In this document: piece by piece, positions 22,519-32,512 of the stretch
Numbering within the stretch: position 1 is the stretch's first letter
Layout of the letters: every line of letters begins with the position of its first letter
NCBI GenBank assembly: GCA_016709495.1
Contig: JADJMS010000001.1
Location: forward strand, 1-37,883
From: Candidatus Dechloromonas phosphorivorans
GTDB taxonomy: Bacteria > Pseudomonadota > Gammaproteobacteria > Burkholderiales > Rhodocyclaceae
Length of the DNA: 37,883 bases
Direction of reading: 5' to 3'
Translations under genes and position numbers: made by a program
The notes under the pieces: model-generated
Database searches by the model: none
Told to the model about the DNA's origin: nothing
Seen by the model: only the letters and a program-made list of their open reading frames with translations

Positions 22519-23005
22519 ATGACCCAGCAGCAAACCGACACCCGTGCCCTGCGCAACGCCCTTGGGCGCTTCGCCACCGGCGTCGCCATCGTTACCGCCA
22601 TCGATCCGGACGGCCAACCGATTGGTCTTACCGTCAATTCCTTCTCGGCGGTTTCCCTTGAGCCGGCCCTTGTACTATGGTGTCTCGACAATAACTCGCA
22701 TAACCTGGGTTGCTTCCGCAGCGCGTCGCATCATGCGATCAATATTTTGTCGGTCGATCAGGAAGAACTCTCCAACCGCTTTGCCACCTGGCCAGTTGAT
22801 CGTTTCGCCGGCTTGCAATGGCAGGCGGGGGCAGGCGGCGCGCCGGTTTTCAACGGTTGCTGCGTCACGTTTGAAGTTGCCAACGAAACCATCCACGCGG
22901 CGGGCGACCACACCATTTTTGTCAGCCGCGTTGAAAAATTCAGCGAAATTGCTGATCTCGCACCGCTGCTCTTTCATGCCGGGCCAGTACGCGCGTCTGG
23001 CCTGA
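22519..23005 (+). CDS. Flavin reductase family protein (FMN-binding; frameshift at C-terminus)
   Basis: A flavin reductase or flavin-binding partner of about 160 residues. The N-terminal FMN-binding signature is ALRNALGRFATGVAIVTAI, followed by GLTVNSFSAVSLEPALVLWCLD and NILSVDQEELSNRFA, with GDHTIFVSRVEKF near the end. As sequenced, the frame runs on past 23005 into the convergent methyltransferase gene. Removing one G near 22981-22983 gives LLFHAGQYARLA-stop, the usual end of the family. The oxygenase partner, if any, is not nearby. It is divergent from mutY. Confidence 0.85.
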
Positions 23006-23008
23006 TGC

Positions 23009-23638
23009 TTATTGAGGCTTGCGGGCAATCATGCCGATCAGGGCTGAACGCCCTTGGTGACCGCTGCCTTCGCTGATCTCGTCTTCGTACTCGATGAGTT
23101 CTTCAATTGCCCAGTCGGCAAACGCCGAACGCAGTAGTTCTGCGCTGTAAAGATTCTCGACCGCCGAAGGGCCACCAGTAGCATATTTCAATTGTTTTGG
23201 CGTGTAGCCCTGCAACAGAATGCGCCCGCCGGGAGCGGTCAATTGCTTCATCACCTCAAATTGTCGCCTACGCAATTCAGGGCCGACAAACTGAATGAAA
23301 ATCCCGAAAACCCAGTCAAATGCTCCGTGCATCTCGGCTGGCGGCCAATCTGGTGCGAGCATATCGGCCAGCAAAAAAGTCACATTGGTCTGGCGCCCGG
23401 CAGCGAGGCGACGCGCCTTCTCGACGGCTACCGGCGAGATTTCAACCGCCGTCACTTCCAAACCCTGTTCGGCAAGCCAAACCGAATTGCGACCTTCGCC
23501 ATCCGCTACCGATAAGGCACTGCGCCCATTTTTCAGCAATTCCTGACGATGCGCAAGAAAGCGGTTGGGTTGGGTGCCGAACAGAAAATCATCACCGGCA
23601 TCCTGATAACGTTTGCTCCAGATTTGCTCCTGATTCAT
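23009..23638 (-). CDS. Class I SAM-dependent methyltransferase (TehB-like)
   Basis: A 209-residue protein of the small TehB/thiopurine-methyltransferase-like group. It opens WSKRYQDAGDDFLFGTQPNRFL, with SAM motif I SVADGEGRNSVWLAEQG, an acidic loop VTAVEISPVAVEKARRLA, and FDWVFGIFIQF and GGRILLQGYTPKQL further on. The substrate is unknown. The frame is intact and an AGG-rich sequence precedes the ATG. Confidence 0.88.
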   Translation of the reverse strand: MNQEQIWSKRYQDAGDDFLFGTQPNRFLAHRQELLKNGRSALSVADGEGRNSVWLAEQGLEVTAVEISPVAVEKARRLAAGRQTNVTFLLADMLAPDWPPAEMHGAFDWVFGIFIQFVGPELRRRQFEVMKQLTAPGGRILLQGYTPKQLKYATGGPSAVENLYSAELLRSAFADWAIEELIEYEDEISEGSGHQGRSALIGMIARKPQ

Positions 23639-23699
23639 GTTGCTGCTTCCCCTTGAGTCAGTTTTTGCCGGCTGCTTGATTCATTAAGCTTGTCGACGA

Positions 23700-23728
23700 T
23701 TGAACCAGATGGGTTCTGCGCTTAGAAT
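23700..23728 (+). promoter_or_regulatory. Sigma70 promoter of tRNA-Gly
   Basis: TTGAAC and TAGAAT are separated by exactly 17 bp, with a GC-rich stretch (GGCGGC) just after the -10, as in stringently controlled stable-RNA promoters. Transcription would start about ten bases before the mature tRNA. Confidence 0.7.
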
Positions 23729-23745
23729 GGCGGCTTCAGCCCTGA

Positions 23746-23819
23746 GCGGGTGTAGTTTAATGGTAGAACGGTAGCTTCCCAAGCTGCATACGAGGGTTCG
23801 ATTCCCTTCACCCGCTCCA
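23746..23819 (+). tRNA. tRNA-Gly (anticodon CCC)
   Basis: A complete cloverleaf. The acceptor arms GCGGGTG and CACCCGC pair fully. The D-loop has TAGTTTAATGGTAGAAC, the anticodon stem GTAGC/GCTGC encloses TTCCCAA with anticodon CCC, and the T arm is GGGTTCGATTCCC. The CCA end is encoded (discriminator T, then CCA to 23819). The defence cluster lies about 2.4 kb downstream, but no copy of the tRNA 3' end was found in the window. Confidence 0.95.
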
Positions 23820-23850
23820 AATCGATAGCGCTGAACAAGTCCGAAAGCAA

Positions 23851-24673
23851 TTACCCTGATCCACACATACTCAGGTTCAACGTCAGACACTTCGCACTGC
23901 CGCCGGACTTCATAAATTCTGAAAGTAAAGTTTCCTGCACGCTAAAATCCAGCGATTCCAGCAGTGCAGTTAAACGCGGTGTCGTCTGATTCATGACGAT
24001 GGTTCTTCCGATACAAACCGCATTGGCGCAGAATTGCTGTCCCTCAGTTCGGGTCAGGGCAATCAGTTTGTCACCGAAATGTCGAACCAGAAGTTCTTGA
24101 GACGAGAGATCAAAGCTTTCTGGCAAGTAAGGGGGCGTAGCCATCCGGCAATGGGCAGAAACAGGTGTCGAGATGGTAGAAACGTGGATCCGCTAGTGTT
24201 AGACGGTAGATCGGCGTTTTTATGTGGCAAGCCAGACTGGGTAGCGTCGTCTGATCTGAACGCGGGCCGCCGCCAAGCCAAAGCCGCCGTTCGCTATCGA
24301 AAAGCGCATCTCCCGCGCCTTCAAAACGGTTGCATCGGGCAAATCAATGCAGTCCCATCCATCCGCTTCGAACCATGAACGATTGATTTCCTTCTCACCC
24401 TGGCGCTGTGGATGTTTGAAATTGGACAGGATGATTTGCTTGTTTCCGAGCAGCGGCAAACCGGCGTTTGCCGTAAAAAACCAGATCGGGCCAAGCCGGG
24501 TCACCCTTGATCAGACTGATCTCGGCGAGTACGGACAGTTTATTGAACAGTTGTTGCCACTGGCTCGTTGCTGAATCAGGTGATACGTGGCCGATCTGAT
24601 CATGCATCCAAGGATTGATTTCATAATTGACTGCAAATCCTTCAGGAGTGCACATCAGCAATTTTTCGGTCAT
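23851..24673 (-). pseudogene. Amidinotransferase / dimethylargininase-family hydrolase (frameshifts)
   Basis: A guanidino-modifying enzyme of the arginine deiminase superfamily, about 270 residues when restored. It starts MTEKLLMCTPEGFAVNYEINPWM. The substrate-binding segment is DLVFTANAGLPLLGNKQIILSNF, followed by FEGAGDAL, the catalytic histidine in DPRFYHLDTCFCPLPDG, and the nucleophilic cysteine in GGSAKCLTLNL. Whether it acts on dimethylarginine, arginine or citrulline cannot be decided. Frame changes lie near 24475-24485, 24315-24325, 24220-24240 and 24130-24140. All catalytic elements survive. It faces the tRNA tail to tail. Confidence 0.78.
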
Positions 24674-24726
24674 CGAGTTTTATTCCTTCGCAGCTATTCT
24701 GTAATTACCAAACCACGGTAGGAAGA

Positions 24727-25926
24727 CTACCCCATCATGCGGTCTCGTCTCGCCAGCGCTGAAATAATCGAATCCAAATCGCAGCCACCAGCAAGGTGCC
24801 AACTCCTCCCATCACCACAGAACCAACCGGGCCGAACAAGGCTGCTGTCGCGCCGGATTCGAATTCGCCGGAGCTGATTCGAGGCGCCAATGAAAATCGA
24901 GTTGACCGCAGACACCCGGCCACGAATCTCATTTGGTGTTTCGAGTTGAACCAATGTCTGGCGCATGACGACGCTAATGTTGTCAAAAGCGCCGGTTATA
25001 GCGAGAGCAATCAGTGACAAGCCAAAATTTTCAGACAGTCCGAAAACGACAGTCGCCAATCCGAATATGGCGACCGAACTCATCAACCAGGGCCCGACCT
25101 TTCTCCGGATTGGCCAGCGCAGCATGAGTGCCGACATGATCAGTGCGCCGGCAGCCGGGGCGGCGCGCAGCAGGCCCAGGCCTTGCGGTCCGGTATGCAA
25201 AATATCGCGGGCATAGATAGGCAGTAAGGCCGTAGCGCCACCCAGCAATACAGCAAAAAGATCGAGCGATGTGGCGCCAAGCAGCAACTTGCTATTCCAG
25301 ACAAAGGCGACACCAGCCAGGATGCTGCTCAGGGTGGTTTTTTCCTTTGAGGGTTGGTACTGGTCATGCACTCCTTGCATTAGCGCAAACGCCAACAGCA
25401 TCAGTGCAGTACAAGTGCCGTAGACTTTGGCTGCGCCGGCGACGCATAGATCGCCCCGCCAAATGCCGGACCACAGATGATGGCGGCCTGCATTCCTGTC
25501 GTGGAGAGTGTAACGGCGCGCTCCAGCAGGGCAGGGGACCAGCATGGAACCAGTGCCTGCTGGGTCGGCATCTGAAATGCACGGCAGGCGCCGAGTACGA
25601 CCGATAAACCCAAAATCAATTCACGGGAGACAAAACTGTTCTCCGTGGCAAACACCAGCAGCAGGGCAACAATGCCCTGAGCCAAAATACAGAAGGCAAA
25701 GATTCTGCCGCGCCGCAATTTGTCGACAAGATGGCCGGCCGGTAGCGTCAGCAACAGCGCCGGTACGGGTGAAACAAGCCAACCAGGCCGAGATCCCAGG
25801 CACTTTCGGTGATGTCGTACATCTGCCAGGCAACAGCCACCATCAACATTTGCTGCGACAACATGGCAGCCAGGCGGGCAAGCCAGAAAAAGTAAATTGA
25901 CGCTGGGCAAAAAGTTCGGCAAGCAT
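24727..25926 (-). pseudogene. MFS transporter, EntS-like exporter group (frameshifts)
   Basis: A 12-TM inner-membrane transporter. It starts MLAELFAQRQFT, continues WLARLAAMLSQQMLMVAVAW, and has the TM2-TM3 loop PAGHLVDKLRRGRIFAF and the central SILAGVAFVWNSKLLLGATSLDLFAVLLGGATALLP, typical of the DHA3/EntS-like group. The late motif QLETPNEIRGRVSAVNSIF is also group-specific. Lesions include a T run one base short near 25890 and others near 25770, 25430 and 24860. The substrate is unknown. The last residues could end at 24735 or 24727. Confidence 0.78.
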
Positions 25927-26233
25927 AAAAAATGGCTATTTTCTGTTGTGGCGAACTGTTGTTAACTCCGTTCACGTGAAACAGGTGCTTTCAGCGGTGG
26001 AGCTTAATTACATCAAAACAATGTCGTATTCATCGACGTTAACTAAAAACCAATTGATAATCAAGTTATTGCGATGCAACTGCGCCTTGCTCTTGGTTCC
26101 AGCTACCCCTCTGGCTACCCGAAGTACAAGGGATCTGACGGGACGGTCGGCAACCTGCTGAGCCGAACCGATAACATCCTTGCGCACCGCCCCGAAAAGT
26201 TTCAGACGTTCGAGTTCTGATCGGCAGCTTCGT
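25927..26233. other. Boundary stretch with one possible small reading frame
   Basis: This is AT-rich just upstream of the MFS start and becomes GC-rich towards the helicase end, so it may hold the edge of the defence cluster. A plus-strand reading frame at 26074-26220 could encode 48 residues (SSYPSGYPKYKGSDGTVGNL within it). It has no clear ribosome site and I do not recognise it; it may be the tail of a lost gene. No integrase, repeat or terminator is seen. Confidence 0.3.
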
Positions 26234-28668
26234 TCATCTATCAGAGACACCTGGCGCTTCCATCGACCCGCGGGCCCTGCCGATACCTGCCTGCCCCGGA
26301 GTAAGCAAATCGAAATCCAGACTGCCGCTGACCGGGGTGGCTGGAATCCTGTAGCCCATCGCCTGGTAGCCCCGCTGCCGCTTGCCCCACATCCGCAGCA
26401 GGGCCGGGTGGCCAGCATCGACAAAGTCGATGATGCGCACGTGGGTCTTGTTCGCATGCTCCCGATGCAGGCGGCCGGCGTACTGCTGCAGCGTGCCCTT
26501 CCACGAGATCGGCATGGCTAGCACCAGGGTGTCGAGCGGTGGGTGGTCGAAGCCTTCGCCGACCAGCTTGCCGGTGGACAAAAGCACCCGAGGCGCTTCA
26601 GTGGGCAGGGCGTCCAGTTCGCTGATCAAGGCGGCACGCTCCTTCTTCGACATGCGGCCATGCAACGTGAATAGCTTAGGGACGCGGCCTGCCAATACCG
26701 TACCGATGGCGTCAAGGTGTTCGGTGCGCTCGGTCAGCACCAGCACCTTGTGCCCCAGCCCGAAGGCACCCACGATTTCGTTCGCTATGGCGCCGTACGG
26801 CCGGCGTCGTTGGCGACATGCCTGAATACATCCTGGATGGCGGCGTCGGCGACGAGGTCAATGCGCCCTGCCAGGTAACGGGGAATCACCTCCAAGGTTT
26901 GCGGCGCGCCAGCCGGCTTCGCCGCAGTGTGTCGGATCGGCCCGCACTGCATGAAGATGATCGGCTGCCGCCCGTCGCGTCGGATCGGCGTGGCGGTGAG
27001 CCCGAGCACATACTTGGCCCGGGCGCGCTTCAGAATCGCCTCGAATGAGAATGCCGAGAGGTGGTGGCACTCGTCGACGATGACCTGCCCGTAGTTCTCG
27101 ACGATTTCATTGGTCTCGCCCTGCCTTGAGAGCGACTGCATCACCGCGATATCGATCCTGCCGGTGGGCTTGGCTTTGCCGCCGCCGATGGTGCCGATCA
27201 CGTTCTTTCCGACTCCTAGAAATGCCTGCAGCCGCTCCTGCCACTGCTTGAGCAATTCGGTGCGATGCACCAGCACCAGGGTGTTCACCACGCCGGGCGA
27301 TCAGCGCTGCGGCCGTCACGGTCTTGCCGAAGGCGGTTGGCGCACACAGGATGCCGACATCGTGGCGAAGCATCGCAGCGACTGCAGCCTCCTGATCTGA
27401 CCGCAGCGTTCCGACAAAGCTTACGTCCAGCGGCTTGCCGCCAGCGCTCGTCTCGCAACTCACAGCGAACACTGTTTTCGCGTAGCAATTCCTGGGCGGC
27501 ATCAAGGCGGCCCGCGGCAGGGCGATGGTTCGGGTAGTTCTCGGCACAGCCGATCACCCGCAGCTCGTCCCAGACCGGCACACGCATCGCCTGCGCCCGG
27601 TAGAACTCCGGGTTCTGAAAGGCTGCCAAGCGGATCAGACGGTTCGCCAGCGCTTGCGGAAGCTGCGCCTTGTCGAAATAAAGGAGATTTGGCCAAGGTG
27701 ACTGTCAACCAGGCCGGCATCGGGCCCGGAATTCGCTGCCTCGCCGGCGACGTGCGCTTCCACGGCTCTTGCTGATCCTCCTCGGTGATGAAGGTGACAT
27801 CCAGCGGATGCGAGCCGCCGGTGGCCCGCAGGATCGTCGGCTCAATATCGTGGGTTGCCATGGGCTGTACCGACGCCAGGAAGGCCCATTGGTCGGGATA
27901 CAGCCGCAATGCATCGTCCACGAACACGCTGCCGCCACTCTCGCGCGGGACTTTCTGTAGCGGCAGCGCGATCAGGTTGCCGAAGCCACCCTTGGGCATC
28001 GTGTCCTGGTTCGGGAAGAGCCGGTCGTAGGACGTAAGCTTCAGTTGCCGGGTGCGGGCGCAGGTGTGGCTGATGATCGCGGTGCCGAGCCGCCTGGCAT
28101 CCCGCGCCGCGACGTTCGACGAGAAGAAAACCCACACATGGGCGCCGTTGCCCGAGCGCGAGATTTCCAGTGCGATGGGGACGCCCAGTTCGCGGCACGA
28201 TTGAGCGAAAGCCTGTGCATCGCTGCGCCAATCGGCGTCGTCGAAATCCACCGCGAGGAAATGGCAGTTGTCATCCGCCAGCAGTGGATACACGCCGACG
28301 GTATGGCTGCCGGCGAGGTGATCGTAGATCGTCTGGTCGGTCAGGGGCACCAGCAGCCGGTTGCCGCAGTCTGCGCACTTGATGCGTGGTTTCTCACAAA
28401 CACCGGTGCGCCACTCGTTGGCACAGACTGGCGAATACCCGCTCTTGCCGGCTTTGCTTTCCCAGCGGGCCGGATAGACATCGGTGCGGCCCCGAAACAG
28501 CCGGCGAAAGAGAGCGACCTTTTCGTCCGTGCTCAGCGGCGCAGCATTGACCGGCGTGGCCACAGGTTCGGGCAGGCGCCATGCAATACCACTGGCCTCC
28601 AGCAAACCGACCAACCGAGCGTTCTCGGCACGCAGTCGGGCGAGTTCGTCGTCCGTGTCCGCGGTCAT
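26234..28668 (-). pseudogene. TOTE-type primase-polymerase fused to SF2 helicase (frameshifts)
   Basis: When restored, a protein of about 800 residues. The N-terminus has a short coiled coil (ELARLRAENARLVGLLEASG), a zinc-binding segment (CEKPRIKCADCGNRL) and an archaeo-eukaryotic primase domain with catalytic FLAVDFDDADW and RSGNGAHVWVFF, as in the TOTE conflict systems. The second half is an SF2 helicase with Walker A LCAPTAFGKTVTA, DECH box VIVDECHH, LGLTATPIRRDG, LHGRMSKKERAALI and motif VI YAGRLHREH. Frame changes cluster near 27620-27690, 27480-27545, 27410-27450, 27285-27300 and 26775-26810. I start at the ATG at 28668, whose ATGA overlaps the stop of the upstream gene. Such proteins are thought to copy or unwind DNA in anti-element defence. 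Confidence 0.83.
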
Positions 28669-29827
28669 CCCGACCATAGCCCCGCTTCGGTCAAGCGGCG
28701 CAGCAGGGCGCCTCGTGTCGCATGGCGCACCACAAACTGTCGCAAGGTACGCTCAAATTCCTCACGGCTAGACGTCAGTGCGTGACCTTCCCGCCAGTTC
28801 GGCCGGTTGCCCGCACCGCCTGATCGTAGCCAGACGCTGAACCACGCTTCGCCTGTACATCAACTGCCTCCCCATGCTTGTCCACATCGGCCATCAATCG
28901 CCGCAGATGAGCTTCGCGCTGGTGGCGGCGCTCAGCTTCCTGCTGCGCACGCTCCTTCGCTTCGCGCTCCAGCCGTGGGCCAGAGGCCAATTTGGCGAGT
29001 TCGCTTAGTTCGGCCACGCTGCGTCTTGGCGTGGCCGAGGCGCGGGCAGGGCGTTGCGCTTTCAGCCAGGTTGCGTGCCGGATCCTGACTCGGCGCTCCG
29101 CGTCCTGTCCCTGTCCCTGCGTGATCAGCTTCAGCACCGCCACCATCTCGTCGCGCGACCATTCCCCCAGCCACGCATCGAGACGATCGCGATCATCGGC
29201 ATCTGTCGTTGGAGCACGAGTGCTGCCGGCCATGGCGGCAGCCAGAATGTTTTCAAGGATCGATCTCCAGAAATTCGACCAGCGCCTGCTGCGGCAGGGA
29301 CAGCTCCGACAAGCCGGGCGGCACCTCGGGTTCCCGCGCTTCCTCCCGCAGTTCGCGCTGCCGGCGCCGGCCAGCCAACCGAGGTAGAGCGACCGCAAGT
29401 CACCGCGCAGTAGCTCGTCACGTAACGGCGCCAGGCGCCGCATCCAGCCGCTGCCGTCCTCCTCGGAAAATCGGTCGTAGTCTTCGCTCTCATTGAGCGC
29501 CCAGTCGAAAAATCCAGTGTTCGTCGCTGGCCTCGATGGTCAGGGGGCATACTTGGTGGCGAAGGGCTTCAGCTCGGCCTTGCGGAAAGTGCGCGGGACG
29601 CGCAAGGCCAGCCGGCAGCTGCACCAGTTGGCGGTGTAGACGAAGGCGTCGAAATAGCGCCGCATCCAGTCGGACGGATCGGCTTTCAGGTCGCCCCACT
29701 CGTAGTGGTTGGCGAAACCCGAGGCGTGATTACCGCGCGAGTGGAAACCGCACGCAGTGCCGCCATGTCGGTGCGGGGTGAGCGGCTGGTCGATGGCAGC
29801 GAATTCGTAATATTGGTACTCGCTCAT
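28665..29827 (-). pseudogene. Protein of unknown function coupled to the PrimPol-helicase (frameshifts)
   Basis: No domain is recognised. The restored protein is about 387 residues. It starts MSEYQYYEFAAIDQPLTP, has an aromatic-rich middle (DWMRRYFDAFVYTANWCSCRLALRVP, then ASDEHWIFDWALNESEDYDRF), a region EWSRDEMVAVLKL, a long charged helix (REAKERAQQEAERRHQREA) and the C-terminus RREEF-like REEFERTLRQFVVRHATRG...LTEAGLWSG. Its TGA overlaps the ATG of the PrimPol-helicase (ATGA), so the two are translationally coupled and probably act together. The charged helix could mediate partner or nucleic-acid binding; that is inference. At least three one-base frame changes are present. Confidence 0.6.
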
Positions 29828-30048
29828 GGTCTAACACTCAACCTAGGCTTGGCAAAGCGCCTTTTGACGATGTATCCGACTGGCCGGGAGAGCCATTCGC
29901 CCTCCGACTCTGGCCTTGACTCTGGCCTGGCCGGTGAAGTGGCCTCCCCTGTGGGGAGACGCCACCACTTCCAGCACCCGCCGGACCACCTTGTCTCCCC
30001 GTTCTCGGCTCCTTGAGGACATAACCCTCTTTATTACATCCTTTCACG
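29828..30048. other. Intercistronic stretch with tandem repeat and small hairpin
   Basis: Contains a 12-base tandem repeat (GACTCTGGCC at 29906 and again at 29918) and a hairpin CTCCCC-TGT-GGGGAG (29944-29958) without a T run. The minus strand is open here but glycine-, glutamine- and arginine-rich without family features, so I do not call a gene. It may be a leader between two transcription units. Confidence 0.35.
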
Positions 30049-30223
30049 CTAATTACCTCTTCTCTGCCAAAGCGCGCCGGGGCCTCGGCCGGTGCAGCCG
30101 ACGGACTGTCCATTTTGGGTATTGAGCACCGCCGGATCATGTCCCGGCTCACCCCAGGACAGCACGCTCCAGGTCGGCCAGGGAGAACCTTCCCGGCATT
30201 TTGACGATCGATTCCAGCACCAT
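30049..30223 (-). pseudogene. Small winged-helix DNA-binding protein (frameshifts)
   Basis: About 58 residues: MVLESIVKMPGRFSLADLERA, then PGVSRDMIRRVLN, then a basic wing ending TGRGPGALWQRRGN. The helix-turn-helix core (FSLADLERACPGVSRDMIRRVL) is clear, and the GRGPGALW wing is common in small defence-associated regulators. Its ATG overlaps the helicase stop codon (TAATG), so it belongs to the same operon. Two one-base losses, near 30162-30168 and near 30133, interrupt it. It could be the autoregulator of the cluster. Confidence 0.55.
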
Positions 30224-31364
30224 TAGCCCCACGCCGCGCTCATTAGCGTGGCAAGATCACGCCGCGAAAGCACCTCGGTGAACTCGCGCCAGTCCTTCTC
30301 CGGCGGCATCATCGTACCGGTGTAGCGCAAGTCGAAACCCGTCGCGCTTTTCTGGGCGTTGATGTATTCGTCCAGTCTTTCGCCCAGTGTTTCGATGTCC
30401 TCGATCCACTCATCCTTGATGGTGTCCGGCAGCGAACCGAAAAGGTCGTAGCGGTTCTTCATGCGCTCGGACAGGCGCTCGTAGATCTTTTCGTCTACGC
30501 TTTGCTCGAACACGAGGTTCAGCATATCCACGGTTTCGCGCCGCTGCCCGAAGCGTTTGATGCGGCCGATGCGCTGTTCGAGTCGCGTGGGGTTCCAAGG
30601 CAGATCAATGTTGATCAGGGTGCCAAGCGCTTGCAGATTCAAGCCTTCGCAAGCGGCATCAGTTGCCACCATGACGCGAATCTGGTGCTCTGCCACCATG
30701 CGTTTGAGCGTTTCGCGCTCGACACTCACGCTGTCGCCTCCCTGATACAGGCGACTACGACCTGCACCCGCGTACAAGCCAAGCCTCCTCCAGGGTAGCG
30801 GGCGGCAAGCAAATCGGCCAGCCATCTCGCCGTGTCGTAGTACTGGCTGAAAATGATGACACCCAACTCCAGCCATTTCTCCTTGTCGAGGAAGTGGACG
30901 ACGGCTTCCATCTTCGGGTCGATCTCCAGCCGCTCCAAACGGTCGATCAGACGTTGTAGCACTTCGCGCTCTTCGCCCGACTCGACTTTGACGTCACCTT
31001 CCTGTTCCTCGTCTTCCTCATGCACGGCGTCACCTTCCAGCAAGCGTCGCGCCGTTGAGAGGCCCGCGTGAATGCTGGAACAAATGCGCTGCTCCATCAG
31101 GTTCTTCATGAAGCCGCTGCCTTTGCCGCGCTTGGCTAGTGCCTTGCCGAAGGCGCGCGCTTCGCCATATGCCTGCCGGAAGTTCTCGGAGGTTCGAAGC
31201 GCCTTACCTTCAAACAACGTGTCGAATGCGCGCTGCTCAGACGCATGCTCGCGCTCGGGATGGACGTCTACCCCCACTGGGGTCAACAAGGGCTTGCCGT
31301 CCTTGTCCTTGGCTTCTTCAAGTTGTAGGCGCTTACGCAAGACCACGTGGCGCACCAACGGGTT
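30223..31364 (-). pseudogene. SNF2-type helicase, C-terminal half only (defence associated)
   Basis: Starts abruptly at NPLVRHVVLRKRLQLEEA, without the N-terminal ATPase lobe. The remaining part has a linker (RQAYGEARAFGKALAKRGKG), an acidic insert (EEDEEQEGDVKVESGEE), motif IV VIIFSQYYDTARWLADLL, motif V ATDAACEGLNLQ and motif VI RLEQRIGRIKRFGQ, as in SNF2/RapA-like helicases of DISARM-related systems. There is one frame change near 30775-30790. The missing front half, including Walker A and the DEAD-like box, was apparently removed together with the end of the methyltransferase gene. As it stands it cannot hydrolyse ATP. Confidence 0.78.
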
Positions 31365-32480
31365 TGATCGGGATGCGGAATGTCCTACCATCCAACTGAT
31401 ACTGCAAGTTGCCGTCCTGGACAGTGCCAGTTGTAGCGGCTCGCATCTCTTCAGCCGTGGCCCCGTTCTTGACCTGGATGTCGAATCGCTTCTTGGCATG
31501 GTCAGGAACCAGTTGTGCGATGACATTCCCGTTCTTTGAAATGACCCAGGTCGGCGACAGCGGAACCAGCCAGCCGGACTCTGGACAACGTGTTTCCAAG
31601 CAATACAGAAAGGCCTTCGTTTGATTACCTTTGCATCCTTTTCGATGCCGAGCGACGCGATCACTGAGCCTACAGCCTTGGCAGCCGCGCGATTTTCTTT
31701 CTCGATCTCGGCGCGGGACTCGGCGCTGGCACCTACAATGTTGAAAGCGCCCCAAGTCAGCATGCATGCGATGGGGTTGAGGTCGGAGGCATAGGCATCG
31801 CAGCCGATGCGCGCGGCCTCGAAGGGGATGGAGCCACCGCCGCTAAAGGTGTCGCCCACACGCGGACGATGACCGTAGCGCAGGATGCCCAGTTGTTCCA
31901 CTAGTTCGGGCAAGGACGTAACGCAAACGCCCAAGTGGGCATAGTGGCGATTGATCTCCGGCCACACTGGAGCGTAGAGCCAATCTTGATCAACCTCCTC
32001 CGGGCGCTTGCCAACACTGGCCTTTTCCTCATAATTCGATAGCGTGGCCAGCGCCTGCCGGTACAGGATTAGCTTGTCGTCATCAGTGATATCGCGCCGC
32101 CAACCACGCCCGCCAAAGTAACGTTCCGGGTCGGAGATAGGGATCATCTCTTGCAAACTGGTCGCCGAATATGCATTAGCCGCAAGCGCCCGCCGCGCCA
32201 GGCTCTCGCCGTCAAAGGCCATAAGTTTTTCGAAGAGGGCGAGATCTGCCTCCGCATCGTCAGTGGGCGGTAGCAGGCTGGCCAGCACAATAGCGCGCAC
32301 CAAAATCAGCGGTTTGCGCCCCTTCCAGTAGGAACCTAATCCCGTCAGAGTCTGCGCCGCAACGGCCTTGCGTTCGCTCTGCGACTCAAACGACACCTTC
32401 TGAGCGGGGAAAACCGTCTCGATCAACGCGGGCGCATCTTTTAGGGCCAAGGGTGGAGAGTAGTTGTTGTTTCCCTGCAT
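31365..32480 (-). pseudogene. DUF1156-type adenine-specific DNA methyltransferase, N-terminal part only
   Basis: Starts MQGNNNYSPPLALKDAPALIE, typical of the large DUF1156 methyltransferases of defence islands. The SAM-binding motif is DTFSGGGSIPFEAARIG, followed by the acidic ASDLNPIACMLTWGA. A G run one base short near 31630 shifts the frame; an extra G gives EKDAKGNQTKAFLYCLETRC, followed by SPTWVISKNGNVIAQLV. The reading stops at GRTFRIPIK, where it runs into helicase sequence. The catalytic NPPY-type motif expected further on is missing, so the enzyme is incomplete here. Family members are about 900 residues; only about 370 remain. The start is 33 bp after darG. Confidence 0.8.
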
Positions 32481-32512
32481 TCCCCGATGAATCCTCAATG
32501 GGCCGGAGCCAC

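Noticed and set aside
23797..23819. tRNA-Gly 3' end as an attachment site
   Set aside because: No second copy of the tRNA end and no integrase gene are in the window; kept only as a hypothesis.
25970..25987. TTCACGTGAAACA, resembling a parS site; similar strings at about 448 and 14713
   Set aside because: Only about 13 of 16 parS bases match, two of the three lie inside coding sequence, and no chromosome-origin genes are nearby.
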